Assembly: GCF_900107795.1 (NCBI RefSeq)
Contig: NZ_FNRL01000011.1
Span: 1-64,000 of the forward strand
Direction of reading: 5' to 3'
DNA length: 64,000 nt
Origin: Chitinophaga terrae (ex Kim and Jung 2007)
GTDB lineage: Bacteria > Bacteroidota > Bacteroidia > Chitinophagales > Chitinophagaceae
Positions within the stretch are counted from its first letter, which is position 1. Each line of letters begins with the position of its first letter. Below the pieces are notes generated by a model. That model searched no databases. It was not told the origin of the DNA and worked only from the letters and a program-made list of their open reading frames with translations. A program made the position numbers and the translations under genes. This document shows positions 7,524 through 15,114 of the stretch, one piece after another.

Positions 7524-8427
7524 GAAACGTGATAATATCGGAATTGTAACACTGCCTGAATATGCACAGGCGGATCCCGGGTTTGTAGTTTCGGGGCTAT
7601 GCGAGTTGGGAAACAGCTTCTTCGACCAGATAGGCGTACCCCATCGTCATGATTTCTATACCATCTATTGGATAAAGAGGGGTAAACTCCTCCATACCAT
7701 CGATGCAACCACTTACGAGGTTAAGAAAAACACCCTCTTTTTTATCGCCCCCGGCCAGGTGCATAACCTGCAGGCAAGCGATAAGATCGAAGGATATATG
7801 ATCGCGTTCCGCGACGCATTTATGTGCCTGAAAGACCAGACACAGGTTTCGGGCATCAATTCCGGTCTTTTCTTCAACAACCAGTTCAGCAGCATTATTC
7901 ACCTGAACGACGAACAGGAAAAGGATATAGAAGCAGTAGTCAGGTTAATGATGAAAGAACTGACCACACGGGAACCTGAATATGAAATGGCTTTACATGG
8001 ACTGCTCCGGTATTTCCTGGTACTGGCCTCCCGTATCAAGGGCGAAAATGTGGCGATCAGCCCCGATCAGCATGCTGCCCATAACAGCTCTATCTTCCTT
8101 AAATTCAAAAACCTCATAGAGGAAAAATATACTATTCTTAAAACGGTATCCGACTATGCCGCTTTGCTGCATATAAAGCCCGTTCTGTTGAACGAGATCA
8201 GCAAGCAGCTCTCAGGTATTACGGCAGGCGAACATATCAGGAACCGGGTTATTTTAGAGGCCCAACGCTATTTATACAACACCGACCTGACAGCCAAAGA
8301 AATTGCCTATAAACTAGGCTTCGACGATCCCCATTATTTCAGCCGTTTCTTTAAAAAGTACACCAACCAAAGTCCATCCGAATTTAAGGACGCTTCCCGC
8401 ACTTCAGTAAGCCCGTTTGCCTCCTAA
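7516..8427 (+). CDS. AraC-family transcriptional regulator
   Basis: A 303-residue protein with an N-terminal cupin-type sensing domain (PHRHDFYTIYWIKRGKLLHTID near residue 38, FIAPGQVHNLQ near residue 77) and a C-terminal pair of helix-turn-helix motifs (LTAKEIAYKLGFDDPHYFSRFFKKY near residue 258, followed by QSPSEFK). The start overlaps the end of scpA. It lies 100 bases ahead of a pirin gene and a run of redox-related genes on the same strand, which are reasonable targets, but this is inferred from position only. Confidence 0.9.
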   Translation: MAEKRDNIGIVTLPEYAQADPGFVVSGLCELGNSFFDQIGVPHRHDFYTIYWIKRGKLLHTIDATTYEVKKNTLFFIAPGQVHNLQASDKIEGYMIAFRDAFMCLKDQTQVSGINSGLFFNNQFSSIIHLNDEQEKDIEAVVRLMMKELTTREPEYEMALHGLLRYFLVLASRIKGENVAISPDQHAAHNSSIFLKFKNLIEEKYTILKTVSDYAALLHIKPVLLNEISKQLSGITAGEHIRNRVILEAQRYLYNTDLTAKEIAYKLGFDDPHYFSRFFKKYTNQSPSEFKDASRTSVSPFAS

Positions 8428-8495
8428 AAAAGTATGGATTAAAAAAGTCCATCACTCGCGGCGTTTTATCCATTCCAAAATGGTGTTGTAACATG

Positions 8496-8503
8496 TAATT
8501 TTG
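8496..8503 (+). promoter_or_regulatory. Bacteroidota -7 element for the first pirin gene
   Basis: TAATTTTG matches TAnnTTTG and lies 24 bases ahead of the pirin ATG. No clear -33 box is seen at the right spacing. Confidence 0.4.
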
Positions 8504-8527
8504 TGTTATCAAGTTTGAGGAGACATT

Positions 8528-9397
8528 ATGAAAACACAAAAGAACATCAGTCAAATCGTTATAGCTGCCGCACCGCATATGGTGGGCGACGGTTTCAGGG
8601 TACAGAGCACCCTTCCTGGGGGCACCCGGTCTGAAAACAACAGGATCAGTCCGTTTATTATGATGGACTACTCCGCTCCCAACTACATTCCACCTGCTCC
8701 GCAACCTAAAGGAGTAGGCGAACACCCGCATAAAGGTTTTGAAACAGTAACTATCGTATACCAGGGAGAACTGGAACACAGGGACTCTACAGGCAGTCAA
8801 GGTAAACTTTACCCTGGCGACGTACAGTGGATGACCGCTGGTGCAGGCATCCTGCATGAAGAGAAATTCAGTAAAGAATTCAGCAAACAGGGCGGAAAAG
8901 GTGAATTCGCACAGCTGTGGGTAAATCTTCCCAAAGCTCACAAAAACACCCCTCCCGCTTACCAGAACCTTACCAAAGCAGACATCCCGGTAATAACAAA
9001 CGATAAAGGAAGCTTTGTAAGAGTGATTGCCGGAACATATAACGAGGTTAAAGGCGCTGCCACTACCTTTTCGCCGGTGAATGTATACGACGTGCATATC
9101 AAGGCCGGCGATACCCAGACCTTCTCTATTCCTGCACATTTCAATACAGTTGCTGTTGTAATGCAGGGAGCGGCGAAGATCAACGAACAGGAAGTAAAAG
9201 CGGTGCAAACAGCGTTGTTCGGGCAGGATGGTACGGAAATTACCATCACCGCCACACAGGATACCAACCTGTTGCTGCTGAGCGGCGAACCTATCAACGA
9301 ACCGATTTTCGCTTACGGCCCGTTTGTAATGAACACCGAAGAGGAAATTGTTACTGCGATCAACGACTACAATGCCGGTAAATGGGGCAGCTTATAA
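8528..9397 (+). CDS. Pirin-family protein
   Basis: This 289-residue bicupin protein is a pirin, an iron-binding family that includes quercetin dioxygenases and redox sensors. The N-terminal cupin keeps the metal-binding set: EHPHKGFE near residue 62 (two histidines) and the HEE motif in GAGILHEEKF near residue 112. The C-terminal pirin domain holds the LLLLSGEPINEPIFAYGPFVMN signature near residue 236. An AGGAG ribosome-binding site lies just before the start. The stop overlaps a possible long form of the next gene, but that gene more likely starts 38 bases later. Confidence 0.92.
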   Translation: MKTQKNISQIVIAAAPHMVGDGFRVQSTLPGGTRSENNRISPFIMMDYSAPNYIPPAPQPKGVGEHPHKGFETVTIVYQGELEHRDSTGSQGKLYPGDVQWMTAGAGILHEEKFSKEFSKQGGKGEFAQLWVNLPKAHKNTPPAYQNLTKADIPVITNDKGSFVRVIAGTYNEVKGAATTFSPVNVYDVHIKAGDTQTFSIPAHFNTVAVVMQGAAKINEQEVKAVQTALFGQDGTEITITATQDTNLLLLSGEPINEPIFAYGPFVMNTEEEIVTAINDYNAGKWGSL

Positions 9398-9435
9398 AAA
9401 CTAAAATTCTTAATAAAACTAAAACAATACACAAT

Positions 9436-9963
9436 ATGGCTACCTGGAAAATAGATCCTTCTCACAGTGATGTACAGTTTAAAGTAAAACACCTGATGAT
9501 CACTACCGTAACCGGTCAGTTTGCAAAATTTGATGCAACTATGGAAACAACCGGCAACGATTTCAGTACCGCAAATATCACTTTTGAAGCGGATGTAGAC
9601 AGTATCTCTACCCAGAATGCACAGCGGGATCAGCACCTGCAGGCTGCAGATTTCTTTGAAGCGGCTACTTATCCTAAGCTGACCTTCGTTTCTAAAGAAG
9701 TGAAAAAAGTGGATGACGATAGCTACAAAGTAACAGGCGATCTGACTATCAAAGGAAACACCCGCCCTGTGGAGCTGAATGTTGAATTTGGCGGTGAAGT
9801 GGTAGACCCTTATGGTCAGACCAAAGCAGGATTTGAACTGAGCGGTAAGATCAATCGTAAGGACTTCGGTCTTACATTCCATGCAACTACCGAAACCGGA
9901 GGTTTACTGTTAAGTGATGAAGTTCGCCTGCTGGCAAGTGTACAAATGGTTAAACAGCAATAA
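9436..9963 (+). CDS. YceI-family protein
   Basis: A 175-residue lipocalin-like protein of the YceI family, which binds isoprenoid-type lipids in characterised members. The family opening MATWKIDPSHSDVQFKVKHL and the later GDLTIKGNTRPVELNVEF motif are clear. The open frame begins at 9382, inside the end of the pirin gene, but the extra 18 residues (rich in K, T and N) do not fit the family, so the ATG at 9436 is chosen. There is no signal peptide, so this form is likely cytoplasmic. It lies in a run of same-strand redox and stress genes. Confidence 0.93.
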   Translation: MATWKIDPSHSDVQFKVKHLMITTVTGQFAKFDATMETTGNDFSTANITFEADVDSISTQNAQRDQHLQAADFFEAATYPKLTFVSKEVKKVDDDSYKVTGDLTIKGNTRPVELNVEFGGEVVDPYGQTKAGFELSGKINRKDFGLTFHATTETGGLLLSDEVRLLASVQMVKQQ

Positions 9964-10012
9964 AAGAACGGGGGAATAATGGCCCTCCCATTATTCCTCC
10001 TGCTTTGGATAT

Positions 10013-10642
10013 ATGAATATTATAGAGAAACTGGAGTGGCGTTATGCCGTGAAGAAATTTGATCCAACCAGGAAACTGACCGCTGAACAGTTGAACAGAT
10101 TGCTGGCGGCAACCAGGTTATCAGCTTCTTCTTATGGGCTGCAACCCTATAAAATACTGGTGATCGAAGATCCTGAAGTTAGAGAGAAGCTGAAAGCCGC
10201 TTCAAATAACCAGTCACAGATCACAGATGCGTCTCAGCTGCTCGTATTTGCGAGGCATACAGACCTGGGCAATAAACACGTAGACGCCTATATGCAGAAT
10301 ATTGCCAATACCCGCAATATTCCATTGGAGAGCCTGGCGGGGTTTTCGGGCATGATGAAGCAGGTGGTAGGACAGTTAGACGAGACAGGAACAGCAGTAT
10401 GGACTTCCAAACAGGCTTACCTCGCATTAGGTACTTTATTGGCTGCAGCTGCGGTAGAAGGTATTGATACCTGCCCGATGGAAGGATTCAATGCGGCACA
10501 GTACGATGATATTTTAGAACTGAAAGAAAAGGGATTGTCAGCAGTTGTGATTGCTGCAATCGGGTTCAGAGCTTCGGACGATAAGATGCAACATGCCAGG
10601 AAAGTGCGTAAATCCCTGGATGATCTCGTAGAGATCATCTGA
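10013..10642 (+). CDS. Nitroreductase-family NAD(P)H-dependent oxidoreductase
   Basis: A 209-residue FMN-dependent oxidoreductase of the NfsB-like nitroreductase family. Typical features are WRYAVKKFDP near the start, the SSYGLQPYKILVIED FMN-binding stretch near residue 39, and the GIDTCPMEGFNAAQYDDIL motif near residue 149. Such enzymes reduce nitro compounds and quinones as homodimers. It sits between yceI- and osmC-like genes on the same strand and ends at a strong terminator. Confidence 0.92.
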   Translation: MNIIEKLEWRYAVKKFDPTRKLTAEQLNRLLAATRLSASSYGLQPYKILVIEDPEVREKLKAASNNQSQITDASQLLVFARHTDLGNKHVDAYMQNIANTRNIPLESLAGFSGMMKQVVGQLDETGTAVWTSKQAYLALGTLLAAAAVEGIDTCPMEGFNAAQYDDILELKEKGLSAVVIAAIGFRASDDKMQHARKVRKSLDDLVEII

Positions 10643-10679
10643 TCCTTTCCGGGTCGGAATTAGATGAATGCAAAAAGAG

Positions 10680-10712
10680 AAGAGGAAAAGGCCAATCTTT
10701 TCCTCTTTTTTT
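10680..10712 (+). terminator. Terminator after the nitroreductase gene
   Basis: AAGAGGAAAAG and CTTTTCCTCTT pair perfectly across the 6-nt loop GCCAAT, followed by a T-run. Confidence 0.85.
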
Positions 10713-10812
10713 ATGTTATGGGAGATAGCATTTTGTTATCATTGCTTTTTCCTTTTTTTTCGTAATTTGGGCCTCCGCACTGCATTTTTCTAACGAAAAA
10801 AATAAATAAAAC

Positions 10813-11223
10813 ATGAAAAGATTCGCATCTGCAAACTGGCAAGGTACCGGTAAAGAAGGTAAAGGTACTTTAACTACCCAGTCGACTATACTCAACAGCA
10901 CTCAGTATTCTTTTTCCAGCCGCTTCGAAGACGGTATCGGTACCAACCCAGAAGAACTGATCGCTGCCGCACATGCCGGTTGTTTTACTATGAAACTGAG
11001 CTTCGTTATTTCAGGCGCAGGTTTTACTCCAACCAGCATCGACACTAAATGCACTATCACTTTAGATAACGGTACTATCACTACCAGCCACCTGGAAGTA
11101 AAAGCCAGCGTACCTGGCCTGGATGCCGCTAAGTTCGCAGAATTCGTTAAGGATGCAGAAGCAAACTGCCCTGTAAGCAAACTGCTGAACGCTACTATCA
11201 CCAGCGAAGCTACGCTTGCTTAG
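10813..11223 (+). CDS. OsmC-family peroxide reductase-like protein
   Basis: This 136-residue protein matches the OsmC/Ohr family of thiol peroxidases that detoxify organic hydroperoxides. Both reactive cysteines are in place: one in [17 protein letters not shown] near residue 57 and one in [12 protein letters not shown] near residue 121. It is closer to OsmC than to Ohr by its [14 protein letters not shown] opening. It is set off from its neighbours by a terminator on one side and a large repeat block on the other. Confidence 0.93.
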   Translation: MKRFASANWQGTGKEGKGTLTTQSTILNSTQYSFSSRFEDGIGTNPEELIAAAHAGCFTMKLSFVISGAGFTPTSIDTKCTITLDNGTITTSHLEVKASVPGLDAAKFAEFVKDAEANCPVSKLLNATITSEATLA

Positions 11224-11224
11224 T

Positions 11225-11551
11225 TTCACGCAAAGGCGCTGAGAAGGCAAAGAGGCGTAAGATTTTTTAAGGGAAATTAAGAAAGCAAAGGAGGAGAAGA
11301 TTGTGTTGTATAACATGTTTTTTTTCACGCAAAGGCGCTGAGGAGGCAAAGAAGCGTAAGATTTTTTAAGAGAAATTAAGGAAGCAAAGAAGGAGAAGAT
11401 TGTGTTGTATAACATGGTTTTCTTCTTCTTTGCTTTTTTCACGCAAAGGCGCTGAGAAGGCAAAGAGGCGTAAGATTTTTTAAGGGAAATTAAGAAAGCA
11501 AAGGAGGAGAAGATTGTGTTGTATAACATGGTTTTCTTCTTCTTTGCTTTT
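11225..11551 (+). repeat. Palindromic repeat family, copy C: three direct left-arm units
   Basis: Three tandem direct units begin at 11225, 11324 and 11438 with TTCACGCAAAGGCGCTGAG and run through GGCAAAGAGGCGTAAGATT and GGAGAAGATTGTGTTG to ATAACATG; units 2 and 3 extend further into TTCTTCTTTGC. The start-to-start periods are 99 and 114 bases. Two inverted units follow at 11574-11790. An open frame on the minus strand across the units encodes a repeated peptide but is an artefact of the repetition. Confidence 0.9.
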
Positions 11552-11573
11552 TATCATTACATTATTATATCCA

Positions 11574-11790
11574 TATCTCTCTTAAAATCCGCTACAATCT
11601 TTTCTCCTTAACATCTTTGCTCCCTTAAAAAAAACTTACGCCTCTTTGCCTTCTTAGCGTCTCTGCGTGAAATAGTCCACGTTATCTCTCTTAAAATCCG
11701 CTACAATCTTCTCTCCTTAACATCTTTGCTCCCTTAAAAAAACTTACGCCTCTTTGCCTTCTTAGCGCCTCTGCGTGAAATAGTCCACGT
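11574..11790 (-). repeat. Palindromic repeat family, copy C: two inverted right-arm units
   Basis: Two units of 109 and 108 bases (11574-11682 and 11683-11790) are direct repeats of each other and inverted relatives of the three units at 11225-11551. They share CTTACGCCTCTTTGCCTTCT and end in CTGCGTGAAATAGTCCACG. The block between the OsmC-like gene and the second pirin gene (11224-11862) therefore has no gene but is nearly filled with this repeat. Confidence 0.9.
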
Positions 11791-11862
11791 TTTTCGGGGG
11801 TTCATCCATTTCTTTAGGGGAGGTAGAGAGCGATCTTTGTAGTGTTAAAAAAAGGAAGAGTT

Positions 11863-12576
11863 ATGAAAAAGATAATACATCGCGCTGCTTCAAGAGGATT
11901 TGCAAATCATGGCTGGTTAAAGAGCCATCATACTTTCAGCTTCGCGAATTACTACGACCCAGAAAGGATCCACTTTGGTGCATTGAGAGTGTTGAACGAC
12001 GATTCTGTGAAAGGAGGAATGGGCTTTGGCGCACACCCGCATGATAATATGGAAATTGTGTCTATCGTTTTAGAGGGCGCGCTGGAACATAAAGATAATA
12101 CAGGCAAGCAGGAAGTGATACGGAGGAATGATGTGCAGCTGATGAGTGCAGGAACCGGTGTGGTGCATTCAGAATTCAACGCTTCAAAAACTGAAGATGT
12201 TAGTTTCCTGCAGATCTGGATCTTCCCGAACGAAAGAAATGTAACGCCAAGGTATGCGCAAAAGACATTTGATCCTGCGGCCCGCGAAAATACATTACAG
12301 GAGATCATTTCACCGGATCGTACTGCCGGTAACCTGTGGCTGCACCAGGATGCATGGTTTACATTAGGGAAGTTCGATGCAGGTAAACCAACCAGCATTA
12401 AATCGAAAGGTGAAAATATGGGTACCTACCTGTTTGTATTGGATGGCGAAATAGAAGTTGCTGGAGAAGTATTGAATAAACGTGATGCAATCGGGTTATC
12501 AGAATATACTGAAGAGTTGATCAAAGTGAACAAAGCGGCAGAGTTTTTGTTGATAGATGTTCCTATGTTACAATAG
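11863..12576 (+). CDS. Pirin-family protein (YhaK/YhhW-like)
   Basis: A 237-residue pirin, shorter than the one at 8528 and closer to the YhhW/YhaK quercetinase type. Metal ligands are kept: AHPHDNME near residue 57 and VVHSEFNAS near residue 102. The family opening HRAASRGFANHGWLKSHHTF is clear. The open frame can start at a GTG at 11842, but the ATG at 11863 has a good AGGAAG ribosome-binding site and fits the family. It is the second pirin gene within 4 kb and is followed by a strong terminator. Confidence 0.92.
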   Translation: MKKIIHRAASRGFANHGWLKSHHTFSFANYYDPERIHFGALRVLNDDSVKGGMGFGAHPHDNMEIVSIVLEGALEHKDNTGKQEVIRRNDVQLMSAGTGVVHSEFNASKTEDVSFLQIWIFPNERNVTPRYAQKTFDPAARENTLQEIISPDRTAGNLWLHQDAWFTLGKFDAGKPTSIKSKGENMGTYLFVLDGEIEVAGEVLNKRDAIGLSEYTEELIKVNKAAEFLLIDVPMLQ

Positions 12577-12612
12577 CTCTTACAGAATATTTTTCTTACT
12601 AACCCGTTATAT

Positions 12613-12645
12613 AAAAAGATCAGCTGAAAGGCTGATCTTTTTTTT
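12613..12645 (+). terminator. Terminator after the second pirin gene
   Basis: AAAAAGATCAGC pairs perfectly with GCTGATCTTTTT across the loop TGAAAG, with a T-run continuing. Confidence 0.87.
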
Positions 12646-12680
12646 ATACTTTTATTACAGCCACTATAGCGTATTTTAGC

Positions 12681-13412
12681 ATGATACTAGCAACAGATCT
12701 TGACGGAACTTTTTTAGGAGGAGATATACACAGTCGCCAACTCTTATACACACTGCTTAAACAGAATAAAGACATTACCCTCGTTTTTGTTACAGGCCGC
12801 GGCGTACGCAGCGTAATGAACCTGCTGGAAGATGATTTTATTCCCCGGCCCGATTACATGATCTGCGATGTTGGCGCAACCGTTACACATTTTGCTACCC
12901 TGGAGTCTGTAGAGCCTGTACAGTCTTTAATCGCCTCCCGCTGGCCCGGAGAGGCAGTAAGAGAATCGATGAAAGAAGTGAAAGGATTGCTGCACCAGGA
13001 AGCACATCAGCAATACCGTTGTTCTTACTACTACGACGAGCATACAGATATTGAAAACGCCCGGACCCTGGCTGCTACCTGGCAGTGCGACCTCCTCTTG
13101 TCTGCAGGCAAATACCTGGATATTTTACCTAATGGAGTAAATAAAGGCTTTACGCTGACCGAGTTATTAAAAGTGCTGGCATTTCCTCATCAGAAGGTGT
13201 TAGTAGCCGGCGATTCAATGAACGATCTGGCACTGTTTGAAGCCGGCTTTAAAGGTGTGGTTGTTGGCGGCGCCGAGCCTGCATTAATTGAAAGCACTGC
13301 AAATATGCCGCATGTGCTACAGGCCGGAAAAATAGGCGCAGCCGGTATCCTGGAAGCGATGGCGCATTTCCCCGAATTTAAGGAGTACTTACCAAAAGAA
13401 GAACTGAAATAA
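12681..13412 (+). CDS. HAD-superfamily (type IIB) phosphatase, sucrose-phosphatase-like
   Basis: This 243-residue protein is a HAD hydrolase with an IIB-type cap. Motif I is DLDGT at residues 6-10, motif II is VTGRG near residue 38, the lysine motif is in GVNKGFTL near residue 153 and motif IV is GDSMND near residue 174. The order and spacing resemble sucrose-6-phosphate phosphatase and mannosyl-3-phosphoglycerate phosphatase relatives. The true substrate is unknown; no sugar-phosphate synthase lies beside it. Confidence 0.82.
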   Translation: MILATDLDGTFLGGDIHSRQLLYTLLKQNKDITLVFVTGRGVRSVMNLLEDDFIPRPDYMICDVGATVTHFATLESVEPVQSLIASRWPGEAVRESMKEVKGLLHQEAHQQYRCSYYYDEHTDIENARTLAATWQCDLLLSAGKYLDILPNGVNKGFTLTELLKVLAFPHQKVLVAGDSMNDLALFEAGFKGVVVGGAEPALIESTANMPHVLQAGKIGAAGILEAMAHFPEFKEYLPKEELK

Positions 13413-13489
13413 AGAGCTGTCTTTAAAATTGTCGTATCTTCATAGTGGTCTTTACCGGTAATTTGAAGTCTTGATATTTTGCGTTGGAA

Positions 13490-13909
13490 ATGAGGTTTGA
13501 GCAATTATTAACCAGACAATCATGTACCATGGAAATGACAACACTTTCTGAAGAATTACAGCAATTATCTTCCTGGAAGGAAGAGGTTAATGAAGTAAGA
13601 AATGAAGTGAAGTTGATGAGAGAAAGATTAGAGCAAATAGCCCTGAGCGACGCCCCCAAAGATGTAATGGCAAAAGTTGAACATTTCGAAAACCGCCTGT
13701 TACGCCAACGAGAAGTAGCTGATGAAATGTTTCACGATCTTAAACAGTGTGCAAAGAAACTTTCAGACCAACCAGTTAACGTAGTACACCACGACCCGCC
13801 TATTTGCAGTTTCGAGACTATGCAACTCAGGATGGATACTTTCCAGCAACTATATATGGAGCTAAAGAACGAATTCAACCGTTTTATACCAGGTAATGAA
13901 TCGATGTAG
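13490..13909 (+). CDS. Small coiled-coil protein, function unknown
   Basis: I do not recognise this 139-residue soluble protein. Most of it is predicted coiled coil with heptad-like spacing (for example LSEELQQLSSWKEEVNEVRN, then MRERLEQIAL, then HFENRLLRQREVADEMFHDL), with a proline break at VVHHDPPICS near residue 101 and a final helix. The longest frame begins at a TTG at 13484; the ATG at 13490 is preferred, and a further ATG at 13529 is also possible. No ribosome-binding site helps the choice. It lies between a HAD phosphatase and a convergent oxidoreductase. Confidence 0.6.
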   Translation: MRFEQLLTRQSCTMEMTTLSEELQQLSSWKEEVNEVRNEVKLMRERLEQIALSDAPKDVMAKVEHFENRLLRQREVADEMFHDLKQCAKKLSDQPVNVVHHDPPICSFETMQLRMDTFQQLYMELKNEFNRFIPGNESM

Positions 13910-14008
13910 GCTCTTCAATTTATCCTCGTATTTATAAACGCCATTGGTAAAGTATTGCTGCATCGTTATACCAGGCAGCAATACTTTGCTACATGCTGTC
14001 ATAGCTTC

Positions 14009-15055
14009 TTAAATTTCCAATATTACCTCTTCAGTAACGGGATAGCCTACACAGGTAAGTACCAGTCCTTCCTGCAGTTCTTTATCTGTCAGTACTTCGT
14101 TTACCGACATCCAAACTTTACCGCTTACACATTGAGCTGTACAGGAGCCGCATACGCCTCCCCTGCAACTGTATGGCAGCTGTATATTATTGTCCAAAGC
14201 GTATTCCAGGATGGTTTGATTGGCAGGAACCTTCATCTCAGTAGTTTCGTTCCGGTAATGGATAATAACTTTCCTTGCATCGGTTTCCTGCGGAAGAGGT
14301 GTTTTCGCAATTTTTACGGCGGTATTGATAACGAAGTTCTCCTTGTGAAGCTGATCGGCCGAAAAGCCCATGAATGTCAGCGTTAGCAGGATGGTACGCA
14401 TGTAATCGAATGGCCCGCAGAGGTAGAATAAAGCATTGGCGGGATTATGCTTCATATGTTTATTCACCAGTATTTCAAGCAAGGCGTTATTCAGGCGCCT
14501 GTATGTATGGTGGGAATCGGGGTCGTTGCTGAAAAGGAAAACACAGGTTAATTGCTGTGGATATTTGGCCTGCCATTCCAGGAGCTGCTGGTAGAAGATA
14601 GTTCTTTCGGGCGTGCTGTTGCTGTATATAAGGGTGATGCTGGCAGATGGATCTTCATGCAGTACTTGTTTCAGGATCGAGTAAACGGGAGTAATTCCGC
14701 TGCCTGCTGCCAGCATGAATACATCTTTCGGGCCTTTGGTCAAAGGTTGATAGATAAACCTGCCGGATGGTTCTACCGCGGTAACGATATCTCCTTTTTG
14801 CCAGGTTTTGAGTACATGGCGTGATATTTCACCATTTTCCTTTTCGCGGATGGTTACTGAAATGTAATCGTCGACTCCCGGTGTTGAACTGAAAGAGTAA
14901 GAACGCCTGTATTCTTTCCCATGGAGCAGGATGATGAACGTAAGGAATTGGCCGGCGGTGTAGGTCACAGGCTGCCCGGTTGCTTCTTCAAAAAAGTAAG
15001 TATTTGTTCCTGGTGTTTCTTTAACAATATTAGTGATGCGAAGCTGCAGGTACAT
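14009..15055 (-). CDS. Ferredoxin reductase-like flavoprotein with C-terminal 2Fe-2S domain (PaaE-like)
   Basis: A 348-residue three-domain electron-transfer protein: an FAD domain (YRRSYSFSSTP near residue 50), an NAD(P) domain (MLAAGSGITPVYSILKQ near residue 113) and a C-terminal plant-type 2Fe-2S ferredoxin domain with cysteines arranged C-x4-C-x2-C (CRGGVCGSC) and a further distal C in LVLTCVGYP. This is the layout of PaaE/HCP-reductase-type enzymes. No phenylacetate genes are near, so the partner is unknown. The open frame extends 45 residues further upstream, through the dxs terminator, and that extension is not credible; the ATG at 15055 fits the family. Confidence 0.88.
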   Translation of the reverse strand: MYLQLRITNIVKETPGTNTYFFEEATGQPVTYTAGQFLTFIILLHGKEYRRSYSFSSTPGVDDYISVTIREKENGEISRHVLKTWQKGDIVTAVEPSGRFIYQPLTKGPKDVFMLAAGSGITPVYSILKQVLHEDPSASITLIYSNSTPERTIFYQQLLEWQAKYPQQLTCVFLFSNDPDSHHTYRRLNNALLEILVNKHMKHNPANALFYLCGPFDYMRTILLTLTFMGFSADQLHKENFVINTAVKIAKTPLPQETDARKVIIHYRNETTEMKVPANQTILEYALDNNIQLPYSCRGGVCGSCTAQCVSGKVWMSVNEVLTDKELQEGLVLTCVGYPVTEEVILEI

Positions 15056-15075
15056 GATATTCTCAATTGCTAAAA

Positions 15076-15106
15076 AAAAGAGGTTGTATTTTTTACAACC
15101 TCTTTT
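15076..15106. terminator. Terminator between dxs and the flavoprotein gene
   Basis: A 13-bp perfect stem (15076-15088 and 15094-15106) has a T loop, an A-run before and a T-run within and after. It sits 9 bases after the dxs stop codon and 21 bases before the next start, so it probably ends dxs transcripts. Confidence 0.85.
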
Positions 15107-15114
15107 CCATTTAT

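Noticed and set aside
8384..9208. Long minus-strand frame (274 codons)
   Set aside because: It is antisense to the first pirin gene, is rich in Cys, Phe, Arg and His as frame shadows often are, and matches no family.
11062..11529. Minus-strand frame with a repeated LYNTIFSSFAFLISLKKSYASLP-type peptide
   Set aside because: It is translated from the tandem palindromic-repeat units and the antisense strand of the OsmC-like gene; the peptide repeat follows the DNA repeat and has no start signal.
11225..11790. CRISPR-like array
   Set aside because: The units are long (about 100 bases), have no unique spacers between short repeats, include inverted copies, and have no cas genes near.
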